Of a stretch of DNA of 20,688 nt, positions 7,572-15,054 are shown piece by piece; position 1 is the first letter of the stretch, and the number at the start of each line of letters is the position of its first letter. Both the position numbers and the translations under genes were made by a program. A model generated the notes under the pieces. That model did no database searches. It was not told where the DNA came from and saw only the letters and a list, made by a program, of their open reading frames with translations. The stretch is from Odoribacteraceae bacterium (GTDB taxonomy: Bacteria; Bacteroidota; Bacteroidia; Bacteroidales; Marinifilaceae), in contig JAIRKS010000027.1 of the NCBI GenBank assembly GCA_031259905.1, positions 1 to 20,688 on the forward strand, read 5' to 3'.

Positions 7572-8669
7572 TCAAAAGAAGGGGGTCTTCGTGATTTTCG
7601 CTTTCAGCGCCTTGCCGCGCACGCGGATGAACACCTCCGTGCCCAACGCGTGAAAGCCGCTCTTGACGTAAGCCGTGCCGATGGACTTGCCGGTGAGCGG
7701 CGACACGGTGCCGGAGCAGACCGTGCCGATCTCGTTCCCGGCGGCGTCCTCGACGGGGTATCCCTGGCGAGCGATTCCCTTGTCGATCATCTCGAACGGC
7801 TTCATGTAGCGGGAGGGTTTATTCTCCTTTAGCTTCTCGTGATACGCCCTGTTGACGAAGTCGTTCCCGGGGACGAATTTCGTGATCCATCCCAGCCCTG
7901 CCTCGATGGGCGAGTGGTCGTCGTCGATCTCGTGACCGTAAAGGCAAAAGCCCGCCTCGAGGCGCAGGGTATCGCGTGCGCCCAGCCCTATCGGCTGTAT
8001 CCCCGCGTCGGCTCCCGCCTCCATCACGGCGTTCCACAGTTTCTCCGCGTCGGCGTTGTAGGCGTAGATCTCGCAGCCGCCGGAGCCGGTGTACCCCGTC
8101 GTGGAGAAGATCACCCGGTCGATCCCCGCGAAGGGCACTTGCTGGAAAGTATAATACTCCATGCTCGTCACGTCGGCGCTTGTCAGCTTCTGCATGGCGG
8201 CCAGCGCGAGCGGCCCCTGCACGGCCAGCTGGCAGATCTCGTCGGAGGCGTTCTCCAGCTCCCTGTCCACGTCCATCCCGAGGGCGCGGGCGTGTTTCAC
8301 GCACCACTCCCAGTCCTTCTCGATATTGGAGGCGTTCACCACCAGCAGGTACTTCTCCGCGTTGAAGCGGTACACCAGCAGGTCGTCGACGATCCCTCCC
8401 GTCTCGTTCGTGAAGCACGTGTACTGAACCTTCCCGTCGACGAGGGCGGCCACGTCGTTCGTGGTCAGCTGCTGCACCAGGTCGAACGCCCGCGGGCCTT
8501 TCACCCAGAACTCTCCCATGTGCGAGACGTCGAACACGCCCAGCCGCTGCCTCACCGCGTTGTGTTCATCCTTGATCCCCGTGTACTCTATCGGCATCAG
8601 GTAGCCGGCGAAGGGGGCCATCCGGGCGCCCAGCGCCTCGTGGAAACGCGTAAATGGTGTTGTTTTCAT
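7572..8669 (-). CDS. gcvT: Glycine cleavage system T protein (aminomethyltransferase)
   Basis: GcvT releases ammonia from the aminomethyl-lipoyl H protein and transfers the one-carbon unit to tetrahydrofolate. The 365 residues match the family, with FDVSHMGE (46-53), NETGGIVDDLLVYR (88-101, catalytic aspartate near D95/D96), GYTGSGGCEIY and LGARDTLRLEAGFCLYG. The gcvP and gcvH genes are not in the window. Its position at the head of serC-serA-DUF1015 couples glycine breakdown and one-carbon supply to serine formation. It has its own promoter (8723-8730) and is separated from argF by a terminator. Confidence 0.95.
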   Translation of the reverse strand: MKTTPFTRFHEALGARMAPFAGYLMPIEYTGIKDEHNAVRQRLGVFDVSHMGEFWVKGPRAFDLVQQLTTNDVAALVDGKVQYTCFTNETGGIVDDLLVYRFNAEKYLLVVNASNIEKDWEWCVKHARALGMDVDRELENASDEICQLAVQGPLALAAMQKLTSADVTSMEYYTFQQVPFAGIDRVIFSTTGYTGSGGCEIYAYNADAEKLWNAVMEAGADAGIQPIGLGARDTLRLEAGFCLYGHEIDDDHSPIEAGLGWITKFVPGNDFVNRAYHEKLKENKPSRYMKPFEMIDKGIARQGYPVEDAAGNEIGTVCSGTVSPLTGKSIGTAYVKSGFHALGTEVFIRVRGKALKAKITKTPFF

Positions 8670-8722
8670 TATTCGTTTTATTTTCGAGTGATTACATTTG
8701 AATTCAGAATCAAAAAGCTTGG

Positions 8723-8730
8723 CAAAGTTA
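8723..8730 (-). promoter_or_regulatory. -7 promoter element of the gcvT-serC-serA operon
   Basis: Read on the minus strand the site is TAACTTTG, a match to TAnnTTTG, 53 bp upstream of the gcvT start codon. I see no good TTTG at the -33 position, so the call rests on the -7 box and its location after the argF terminator. Confidence 0.55.
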
Positions 8731-8792
8731 GAACTTTTCCTTGCTTCTCTACCGGGTTTAAGAAAATATTATAACCACCGCGGCTCGAGGCG

Positions 8793-8823
8793 GCACGAAA
8801 AAAACGGGGAGGTTCCCCGTTTT
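8793..8823 (-). terminator. Intrinsic terminator of argF
   Basis: AAAACGGGGA (8801-8810) and TCCCCGTTTT (8814-8823) form a 10-bp stem with a 3-nt loop. On the minus strand the hairpin is followed by an uninterrupted T run, the classic Rho-independent form, 38 bp after the argF stop. Confidence 0.85.
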
Positions 8824-8861
8824 CCCGTCCCCGCGCGGGACTTCCCGGTGGTGTCGCTCGT

Positions 8862-9863
8862 TCAGCAGCCCAACGTGGCGACCATCACCGCCTTGATCGT
8901 GTGCAGGCGGTTCTCCGCCTCGTCGAAGACGATCGAGTTCGGCGACTCGAAGACCTCCTCCGTTACCTCCACGCCGTCCAGCCCGAAGCGCTCGTGGATG
9001 TCTCGCCCCACGCCCGTTTCCAGGTTATGGTACGCCGGGAGGCAGTGCATGAACTTGCACGCCGCGTTACCGGTCATCTCCATGACCCGCCGGTTCACCT
9101 GGTACGGGGCGAGCAGCTTGATCCGTTCCGCCCACGCCTCCAGGGGTTCGCCCATCGACACCCACACGTCCGTGTAGAGGAAATCGCACCCCTTCACGCC
9201 TTTCTCGACGTCGTCGGTCACCGTCAGCGTGGCCCCCGTCGTCGCGGCGATTTCCCGGCACGTGGCCACCAGCGCCGCGTCCGGCTGCAGGCCCGCGGGG
9301 GCGACAATCCGCGTGTCCATGCCCATCTTCACGCCGCCGACCATCAGGGAGTTCCCCATGTTGTAGCGGGCGTCCCCCGCGTACGCGAAGGCGACGCGGT
9401 TCAACGGCTTGTCGACGTGCTCGCGCATCGTCAGGAAATCGGCCAGCACTTGCGTCGGGTGCGACTCGTTCGTCAGCCCGTTCCACACCGGCACGCCCGC
9501 GTGCGCGGCCAGCTCCTCGACGACCGACTGGCCGAAGCCGCGGTACTCGATGGCGTCAAACATGCGGCCCAGGACGCGCGCCGTGTCCTTCATCGACTCT
9601 TTCACGCCGATCTGCGAGCCGGACGGGCCGAGGTACGTCACGCTCGCCCCCTGGTCGCGCGCCGCCACCTCGAAGGCGCAGCGCGTGCGCGTGGAGGTCT
9701 TCTCGAATATCAACGCGATGTTTTTCCCCGACAAGCGGGGGCACTCCGTCCCGGCGCGTTTCGCGCGCTTCAGGTCGGCGGAGAGATCGAGCAAGTACGC
9801 TATCTCGCCCGGGGTGAAGTCCAGTAACTTCAAAAAATGCCTGTTCTTTAAATTGAAAGCCAT
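8862..9863 (-). CDS. argF: Ornithine carbamoyltransferase
   Basis: The enzyme joins carbamoyl phosphate and ornithine to give citrulline in arginine synthesis (or the reverse in arginine breakdown). At 333 residues it has the length of the E. coli type. The carbamoyl-phosphate motif STRTR (57-61), HPTQ (135-138), the ornithine loop DVWVSMG (232-238, matching DxxxSMG) and HCLP (273-276) are all present. The SMG loop argues for ornithine itself rather than N-acetyl- or N-succinylornithine, the substrates of the related enzymes in some Bacteroidetes. No arc genes (arcA, arcC) are nearby, so an anabolic role is the default. It is a single-gene unit with its own TACCTTTG promoter and intrinsic terminator. 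Confidence 0.93.
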   Translation of the reverse strand: MAFNLKNRHFLKLLDFTPGEIAYLLDLSADLKRAKRAGTECPRLSGKNIALIFEKTSTRTRCAFEVAARDQGASVTYLGPSGSQIGVKESMKDTARVLGRMFDAIEYRGFGQSVVEELAAHAGVPVWNGLTNESHPTQVLADFLTMREHVDKPLNRVAFAYAGDARYNMGNSLMVGGVKMGMDTRIVAPAGLQPDAALVATCREIAATTGATLTVTDDVEKGVKGCDFLYTDVWVSMGEPLEAWAERIKLLAPYQVNRRVMEMTGNAACKFMHCLPAYHNLETGVGRDIHERFGLDGVEVTEEVFESPNSIVFDEAENRLHTIKAVMVATLGC

Positions 9864-9894
9864 GTCTTGTAATATTAAATTAACGTGTCGGCCT

Positions 9895-9902
9895 CAAAGG
9901 TA
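9895..9902 (-). promoter_or_regulatory. -7 promoter element of argF
   Basis: On the minus strand the site reads TACCTTTG, identical to the boxes of etfB and dprA, 31 bp upstream of the argF start codon. The -33 region reads TTTC rather than TTTG. No ARG-box operator could be recognised with confidence. Confidence 0.65.
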
Positions 9903-10032
9903 CGATATTCGTTACTCATTCGAAACACTTGCCCGCGTCTCGTCGCGACAACCGCACGCCGGGGGCTTTTCGAGAATCAACCGGGAGCGACACCTGTATA
10001 TAATAAGGTATCATCCCGCGCGCGCGTGCCCC

Positions 10033-10102
10033 GTGATTTAAACATTTCAAGATTCGTCGCGCCTTCGCGTGATTTAAAAAATTCAGGATTCTTGCACGGA
10101 AT
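10033..10102. repeat. Imperfect 36-bp direct repeat, two copies
   Basis: GTGATTTAAA occurs at 10033 and again at 10069, each followed about 6 bp later by a TTCARGATTC block. The two copies are 36 bp apart and diverge in their second half. They are A/T-rich against a GC-rich background. No function is evident. Confidence 0.5.
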
Positions 10103-10174
10103 TTTACAGTCACTTGTCGCGCTATTGTTCACGTTCTTGGGGGCATTTCGCGGGCCTTTGAATACCGTTCCGGG

Positions 10175-10204
10175 ACTTTTGGTGGAGGCGCAGCCGCCAA
10201 AAGT
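10175..10204. repeat. Inverted repeat at the edge of array A3
   Basis: ACTTTTGG (10175-10182) and CCAAAAGT (10197-10204) are perfect complements separated by 14 nt. The right arm ends exactly where the first 21-bp unit of A3 begins. Its position resembles the edge hairpins of A1 and A5. Confidence 0.6.
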
Positions 10205-10394
10205 GGGCGATCTTCGCCCACGGGTAGGCGATCTTCGCCCACGAGCAGGCGATCTTCGCCCACGAGCAGGCGATCTTCGCCCACGGGCAGGCGATCTTCG
10301 CCCACGGGCAGGCGATCTTCGCCCACGGGCGGGCGATCTTCGCCCACGGGTAGGCGATCTTCGCCCACGGGCGGGGGATCTTCCTCCACTCGCG
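10205..10394. repeat. 21-bp tandem array A3 (9 units) upstream of dprA
   Basis: Units begin at 10206, 10227, 10248, 10269, 10290, 10311, 10332, 10353 and 10374, all exactly 21 bp apart. The conserved part is TGGGCGATCTTCGCCCACG, followed by a slightly variable GGCA/AGCA/GGTA. Each unit contains a hairpin TGGGCGA-TCT-TCGCCCA with a 3-nt loop. The last unit has diverged (GGGGGA-TCT-TCCTCC) but keeps the pairing: a C-G pair has become G-C and a G-C pair has become G-T. The array lies between divergent genes and ends about 59 bp before the dprA -7 box. Confidence 0.95.
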
Positions 10395-10452
10395 GCGGGC
10401 GAGCCGTTCTTGTTTTTCCCCGGTGGGACGGGCACGGGCGCGATTTAATTCC

Positions 10453-10460
10453 TACCTTTG
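10453..10460 (+). promoter_or_regulatory. -7 promoter element of dprA
   Basis: TACCTTTG is a full match to TAnnTTTG and lies 46 bp before the dprA ATG. No TTTG is found at the expected -33 position. Its presence argues against the longer reading frame that would start at 10423, upstream of the promoter. Confidence 0.65.
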
Positions 10461-10506
10461 CCCGGCTCGCCGCTCGCCGGCGGGCACGTCAACGAAAAAA
10501 ACGATC

Positions 10507-11619
10507 ATGAACGAAGAAAACACCTTATTATTACACGTGGCCATCACCTCGTCGCTCAAGCTGAACAATCGCGTGTACCTTCCCGTGATAGAAGGGTGCG
10601 GGGGCGTGGAGGGCTTCTTCCGGGAGACGGAACGGGGAATTCGCGCGCTGTACGCGGAGCACGGGGTGGATCCCGTGAACCTCGCGCGGGAGGATTGGAC
10701 ACGACAGGCCGCGAGGGAGCTGGCCTTCATGCAGCGGGAAGGGGTACGTTGCAGCTACATCGACTCGCCCCGTTACCCTCGCCTGCTGAAACACTGCGCG
10801 GACGCCCCGCTGGTCATTTTCCACAAGGGGACGCTCGAGCCTACCGACGCCAAGATGCTCGCCATCGTCGGGACGCGCAAGGCGTCGGAGCGTTGCAAGG
10901 CGCGCGTGGAGCTATTCGTCAAGCAGATCGTGGAGATGCACTACGCTCCCGTCGTGGTCAGCGGCCTGGCTTACGGGATCGACGTCTCGGCCCACCAGTC
11001 GGCGATGCGCCACGACCTGGTCACGTGGGCCGTGCTGGGTCACGGGCTTCACACCCTCTACCCTGCGCCGCACCGGAGCATCGCGGAGAAGATCATCGCC
11101 GCCGGCGGTTGCCTGATCAGCGAGTACCCCTCGTCGGCGCCCATCCTGCCGGCCAACTTCCTGCAGCGCAACCGCATCATCGCCGGGATAAGCGAGGCGG
11201 TGCTGGTGGCCGAGTCCGCCGTCCGCGGCGGGGCGATGTCGACGGCGCGGCAAGCCTTCTCGTACAACCGGGGCGTGATGGCTATCCCCGGTCGCCCGGA
11301 CGATCACCTCTCCTCCGGGTGCAACATGCTGATCAAGGGAAACATCGCCCACCTGGTGGAGGAGACCGCCGACGTGCTGCACGTGCTGGGATGGGAGGAG
11401 CGCGCGTCGCGGCAGGTCGCCGTGCCGCTGGACCTCTTCACCGAGCCGGAGCGGGAGGAGCGCGTGAAGACGATCCTCCGCGAGCAGGGCGACCAGCACG
11501 TCGACCAGCTCTGCCTCCTCGCCGCGATCCCGCTTCCCGAGCTAACTCCCCTGCTCTTGAAGCTGGAGCTGGAAGGTTCGATCGTCCCCCTGCCGGGAAA
11601 CCGGTACGCGCTATCCTGA
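10507..11619 (+). CDS. dprA: DNA processing protein DprA/Smf
   Basis: DprA binds incoming single-stranded DNA and loads RecA during natural transformation; the gene is also widespread in bacteria not known to be competent. From the ATG at 10507 the protein is 370 residues. The start lies after the promoter and gives the short N-terminal helical region typical of the family. The Rossmann-like core shows AIVGTRKAS (119-127), SGLAYGID (152-159), LPANFLQRNRIIAG (214-227) and ESAVRGGAMSTA (236-247). A C-terminal winged-helix (DML1-like) domain follows at about 305-370. It is cytoplasmic and monocistronic as far as can be seen, since gdhA has its own promoter. Confidence 0.93.
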   Translation: MNEENTLLLHVAITSSLKLNNRVYLPVIEGCGGVEGFFRETERGIRALYAEHGVDPVNLAREDWTRQAARELAFMQREGVRCSYIDSPRYPRLLKHCADAPLVIFHKGTLEPTDAKMLAIVGTRKASERCKARVELFVKQIVEMHYAPVVVSGLAYGIDVSAHQSAMRHDLVTWAVLGHGLHTLYPAPHRSIAEKIIAAGGCLISEYPSSAPILPANFLQRNRIIAGISEAVLVAESAVRGGAMSTARQAFSYNRGVMAIPGRPDDHLSSGCNMLIKGNIAHLVEETADVLHVLGWEERASRQVAVPLDLFTEPEREERVKTILREQGDQHVDQLCLLAAIPLPELTPLLLKLELEGSIVPLPGNRYALS

Positions 11620-11700
11620 TTATTTATAAACCGCCCGGGGCGTTCTGGTTTCAAATCACACGTCATTCGTTTTTTTTCGTTACAAATAAGTGTTGAAATC

Positions 11701-11732
11701 ATTGCCGGGTACACGACAAAGATATACTTTTG
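11701..11732 (+). promoter_or_regulatory. Bacteroidetes-type promoter of gdhA
   Basis: ATTG (11701-11704), 20 bp of spacer and TACTTTTG (11725-11732) fit the -33/-7 pattern. The gdhA ATG follows 64 bp later, after an A/T-rich leader ending in AAATCAAATCAAA. Confidence 0.7.
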
Positions 11733-11796
11733 AGGCACGTTAAATCCAACGCGAAAGAGTAAAACCTATTAAATCGTTCGTTTAAATCAAATCAAA

Positions 11797-13131
11797 ATGA
11801 AACCAGAAATCACAGAATTCATGGAAGCCTTAAAGGCTAAAACCGTGGGAGAAACCGAATTTCACCAGGCCGTGGAAGAGGTCATCGAAACCGTCTGGGA
11901 TACCTACCAGGCAAACCCGAAATACAAGGCGAACAAGATCCTCGAGAAGATGGTCGAGCCGGAGCGGGTCATCATGTTCCGCGTGCCTTGGATCGACGAC
12001 CGTGGCGAGTTCCAGATCAATCGCGGCTACCGCGTGCAATTCAACAGCGCGATAGGCCCCTACAAGGGTGGCCTGCGATTCCACCCCTCCGTCACGCTGG
12101 GCGGCCTCAAGTTCCTGGGCTTCGAGCAAACCTTCAAGAACTCGCTGACGACCCTCCCGATGGGCGGGGGCAAGGGCGGCTCGGACTTCAACCCGAAAGG
12201 GAAATCCGACAACGAGGTCATGCGCTTCTGCCAAAGCTTCATGACGGAACTCTGCAAGCACATCGGCCCGGACACCGACGTGCCCGCCGGGGACATCGGC
12301 GTGGGCAGCCGCGAGATCGGCTACCTGTACGGCCAGTACAAGCGCGTCCGCAACGAGTTCACGGGCGTGCTGACCGGCAAATCGCGCGAGTTCGGCGGGT
12401 CGCGGGTACGCCCGGAAGCCACCGGGTTCGGCGCCGTCTACTTCTGCCAGCACATGCTCGCCGAGAAAGGGGAACAGCTCGCCGGCAAGACCGTGGCGCT
12501 CTCCGGCTTCGGTAACGTGGCGTGGGGCGCCGCCCTGAAGTTGCTCCAGCTGAAAGCGCGGGTCGTGGCAATCTCCGGCCCCGACGGCTACATCCTCGAC
12601 GAGAAAGGACTCACGCGGGAAGGCGTTGACTACATGCTCGAGCTGCGCGCCAGCAACAACGACATCGTCGAGCCGTACGCCGCCGAGTTCGGCGCCAAAT
12701 TCTTCGCCAGGCGCAAGCCGTGGGAGGTGAAATGCGACATCGCCTTCCCGTGCGCCATACAGAACGAGCTGAACGAGGACGACGCCAGGACGCTCGTCGC
12801 CAACGGATGTCAGATGGTCGTCGAAACCTCGAACATGGGCTGCACGGCCGGCGCCGCCAAGTACCTGAACGACCACGTCAGCTTCGCTCCCGGCAAGGCG
12901 GCCAACGCCGGTGGCGTCGCCGTTTCCGGGCTGGAGATGAGCCAGAACTCCATGCGTTACAGCTGGACCTCCGAGGAGGTGGACGCCAGGCTGGGGCAGA
13001 TCATGAAAGACATCCACGACACCTGCGTGGCGCACGGCAAGACGGGCGACAAGATCGACTACATCAAGGGAGCCAACATCGGCGGCTTCATCAAGGTGGC
13101 CGAGGCCATGTGTGCCCAGGGGCACGTCTGA
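11797..13131 (+). CDS. gdhA: Glutamate dehydrogenase, hexameric bacterial type
   Basis: The enzyme interconverts 2-oxoglutarate plus ammonia and glutamate with NAD(P)H, a main ammonia-assimilating route in Bacteroidales. Its 444 residues match the small hexameric class. The substrate region shows GPYKGGLRFHP (87-97), the lysine of PMGGGKGG (121-128, K126) and the catalytic aspartate of VPAGDIGVG (162-170, D166). The dinucleotide loop is SGFGNVAWGAA (235-245). Cofactor choice (NADH or NADPH) cannot be fixed by eye. It has its own promoter and a strong terminator and so is a single-gene unit. Glutamate made here is the amino donor for SerC, encoded in the same window. Confidence 0.96.
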   Translation: MKPEITEFMEALKAKTVGETEFHQAVEEVIETVWDTYQANPKYKANKILEKMVEPERVIMFRVPWIDDRGEFQINRGYRVQFNSAIGPYKGGLRFHPSVTLGGLKFLGFEQTFKNSLTTLPMGGGKGGSDFNPKGKSDNEVMRFCQSFMTELCKHIGPDTDVPAGDIGVGSREIGYLYGQYKRVRNEFTGVLTGKSREFGGSRVRPEATGFGAVYFCQHMLAEKGEQLAGKTVALSGFGNVAWGAALKLLQLKARVVAISGPDGYILDEKGLTREGVDYMLELRASNNDIVEPYAAEFGAKFFARRKPWEVKCDIAFPCAIQNELNEDDARTLVANGCQMVVETSNMGCTAGAAKYLNDHVSFAPGKAANAGGVAVSGLEMSQNSMRYSWTSEEVDARLGQIMKDIHDTCVAHGKTGDKIDYIKGANIGGFIKVAEAMCAQGHV

Positions 13132-13162
13132 TACAAGCGCGCCCCCGCGGGGGAGCGTTACC

Positions 13163-13195
13163 GGCTGCCTGGAGATCCCCCCGGGCAGCCTTTTT
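13163..13195 (+). terminator. Intrinsic terminator of gdhA
   Basis: GGCTGCCTGG (13163-13172) pairs with CCGGGCAGCC (13181-13190) over 10 bp with one wobble and an 8-nt loop, followed by TTTTT. It begins 31 bp after the gdhA stop. A smaller palindrome, CCCCCGCGGGGG, lies just before it. Confidence 0.85.
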
Positions 13196-13221
13196 ATACA
13201 CGCGAAAAACACTTCGAGAAC

Positions 13222-14001
13222 ATGTTCATAGATACCCATTCCCACCTCTACCTGCCGGAGTTCGACGACGACCGGGAGGCCGTCGTCGAGCGGGCGCTGG
13301 CGGCCGGCGTCCGGCGCGTCGTGCTCCCGGACATCGACACGCGCACGCGGGAGGCGGGATTCGAGCTGGCCGACCGTTACCCCGGCATGATGCTCCCGCT
13401 GCTGGGCGTCCACCCGAACGCGATCGGGGAGGACTACAGGAAGGAGCTGGCAGCCCTCGAGAAATCCCTGGGCACGCGCGCCGTGCACGGGATCGGCGAG
13501 TGCGGCATAGACCTTTACCGGGACAAGACGCGTTACCGCGAGCAGGTCATCGCGTTCGAGTGGCAACTGCACGCGGCCCGCGAGCTGGATCTCCCCGTCG
13601 TCATCCACTCCAGGGAATCCCTCCCGGAGGTATTCGCCGTGCTCGAGCGGCAGCGCTACAACCTGAAAGGCATCTTCCACTGCTTCCCCGGGAACGCGGA
13701 CGAAGCCCGTCGCGCCATTGACCTGGGCTTCCTCCTGGGCATCGGCGGGATCGTCACCTTCAAGAACGCCCTCGTCGCGACGGTCATCCGCGAGACGGGC
13801 GTCGATCGCGTCGTCCTGGAGACGGACGCCCCGTACCTCGCCCCCGTCCCCCGCCGGGGAACGCGCAACGAGAGCAGTTACATCCCGTTCATCGCCGCCC
13901 GCGTCGCGGAACTCGCCGGGCGCGACGTCAGGGAGATCGAGGAGATCACCACCAGGAACGCCGCCGCGTTATTCGCGCTGAACCTTCAAGAAACCAATTA
14001 A
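13222..14001 (+). CDS. tatD: TatD family metal-dependent hydrolase (deoxyribonuclease)
   Basis: TatD proteins are TIM-barrel metal-dependent hydrolases; characterised members have 3'-5' exonuclease or DNase activity. The 259 residues carry the metal ligands in order: DTHSHL (4-9, the HxH pair), GIGECGID (90-97, E93), IHS (128-130), FHCFPG (152-157) and ETDAPYLAP (200-208, D202). The fit is full length. It starts 27 bp after the gdhA terminator and is separated from ansA by only 3 bp, so it heads a tatD-ansA-miaA unit. I see no clear TAnnTTTG before it. Confidence 0.92.
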   Translation: MFIDTHSHLYLPEFDDDREAVVERALAAGVRRVVLPDIDTRTREAGFELADRYPGMMLPLLGVHPNAIGEDYRKELAALEKSLGTRAVHGIGECGIDLYRDKTRYREQVIAFEWQLHAARELDLPVVIHSRESLPEVFAVLERQRYNLKGIFHCFPGNADEARRAIDLGFLLGIGGIVTFKNALVATVIRETGVDRVVLETDAPYLAPVPRRGTRNESSYIPFIAARVAELAGRDVREIEEITTRNAAALFALNLQETN

Positions 14002-14004
14002 GAC

Positions 14005-15033
14005 ATGGAAAAATCCGTTCTCGTCATATACACCGGAGGCACCATCGGCATGGTCAACGACCCGGCGACGGGCGTCTTGTGCCCCTTCAACTTCGACCAG
14101 ATCTCCCTCGAGGTGCCGGAAATCAGGGAGTTCGACTTCAACATCGACAACTACACGCTTCCCGAACTCATCGACTCCTCCGACCTCCGCCCCGCCCTCT
14201 GGGTAGACCTCTGCCGGATCATCCTCGACAACCGCGCGCGCTACCACGGCTTCGTCATCCTCCACGGGACGGACACTATGGCCTACTCCGCCTCCGCGCT
14301 GAGCTTCATGCTGGAGCACCTCGACAAGCCGGTCATCTTCACCGGCTCGCAGCTACCCATCGGGAAGATCAGGACCGACGGCAAGGAAAACCTCCTCGCC
14401 GCCATCGAGATCGCCGCCGCCTCCGACAACGGCAAGCCCCTCGTCCCGGAAGTCTGCATCCTCTTCGGCGACCGCCTCTTCCGCGGAAACCGCGCCACCA
14501 AAATCAACGCCGAGAGCTTCGACGCCTTCCAATCCTTCAACTACCCCCCGCTGGCCGAGATCGGTATCCACGTGCACTACAACCGCGCCGCCATCCTCCC
14601 GCCCCCCCTCCTCCCGCCCGTCGCCCGCGCCGGCCTCGACACCCGCGTCGCCATCCTCAAGATATTCCCCGGCCTCGGCGCGGACATCGTCGCCGCCATC
14701 CTCTCCGTCCCCGGCCTCCGCGGCGTCATCCTCGAAACCTACGGCTCCGGCAACGCCCCCACGCGTGCCGACTTCCTCGACGCCATCTGCGCCGCCGTCG
14801 CCCGCGGCATCTTCATCTACAACGTCACGCAATGCGCCGGGGGAAGCGTCGAGACGGGTAGATACGCCACCGGTCGCGGCCTGCACGAGGCCGGCGTCAT
14901 CAACGGCCGCGACATCACCACCGAGGCCGCCCTCTGCAAAATGATGCACGTCCTCGGCCGCGGCCTCCCCCCCGACGACACCCGCCGGCTCCTCGACAGC
15001 AACCTCAGGGGAGAAATCTCCATCGCCAAGTAA
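14005..15033 (+). CDS. ansA: Type I (cytoplasmic) L-asparaginase
   Basis: The enzyme hydrolyses asparagine to aspartate and ammonia. The 342-residue length and lack of a signal peptide match the cytoplasmic AnsA class. The first catalytic threonine lies in YTGGTIG (9-15), and the second triad in ILHGTDTMAYSAS (85-97, T89 and D90) with K169 of GNRATKI (164-170). Full conservation of these residues suggests activity. It is translationally close to tatD (3-bp gap) and is followed by miaA after 21 bp. The coding strand is strongly C-rich, like its downstream neighbours. Confidence 0.93.
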   Translation: MEKSVLVIYTGGTIGMVNDPATGVLCPFNFDQISLEVPEIREFDFNIDNYTLPELIDSSDLRPALWVDLCRIILDNRARYHGFVILHGTDTMAYSASALSFMLEHLDKPVIFTGSQLPIGKIRTDGKENLLAAIEIAAASDNGKPLVPEVCILFGDRLFRGNRATKINAESFDAFQSFNYPPLAEIGIHVHYNRAAILPPPLLPPVARAGLDTRVAILKIFPGLGADIVAAILSVPGLRGVILETYGSGNAPTRADFLDAICAAVARGIFIYNVTQCAGGSVETGRYATGRGLHEAGVINGRDITTEAALCKMMHVLGRGLPPDDTRRLLDSNLRGEISIAK

Positions 15034-15054
15034 CCGGGACACGCCCACGCCATC

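Larger units (their letters stand above)
9864..10506. other. Long intergenic region between divergent argF and dprA
   Basis: This 643-bp gap has no gene I can support. From left to right it holds the argF promoter, about 120 bp without visible structure, an imperfect 36-bp direct repeat, an inverted repeat, the nine-unit 21-bp array A3, and the dprA promoter. ORFs that cross it on either strand read the 21-bp units as 7-residue repeats only because 21 is divisible by three. Confidence 0.75.

Noticed and set aside
10205..10394. CRISPR array
   Set aside because: Units are directly abutting at 21 bp with no variable spacers, and no cas genes are nearby.
9977..10435. Open frame encoding a seven-residue arginine/serine/proline-rich repeat across array A3
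   Set aside because: A 21-bp repeat stays in frame automatically. The unit is a hairpin, the array lies between two promoters, and other arrays with the same period show no common peptide.
11830..13680. 616-codon open frame on the minus strand opposite gdhA and tatD
   Set aside because: It runs antisense across two well-recognised genes and the terminator between them, has no family resemblance, and is explained by high GC with few stop codons.
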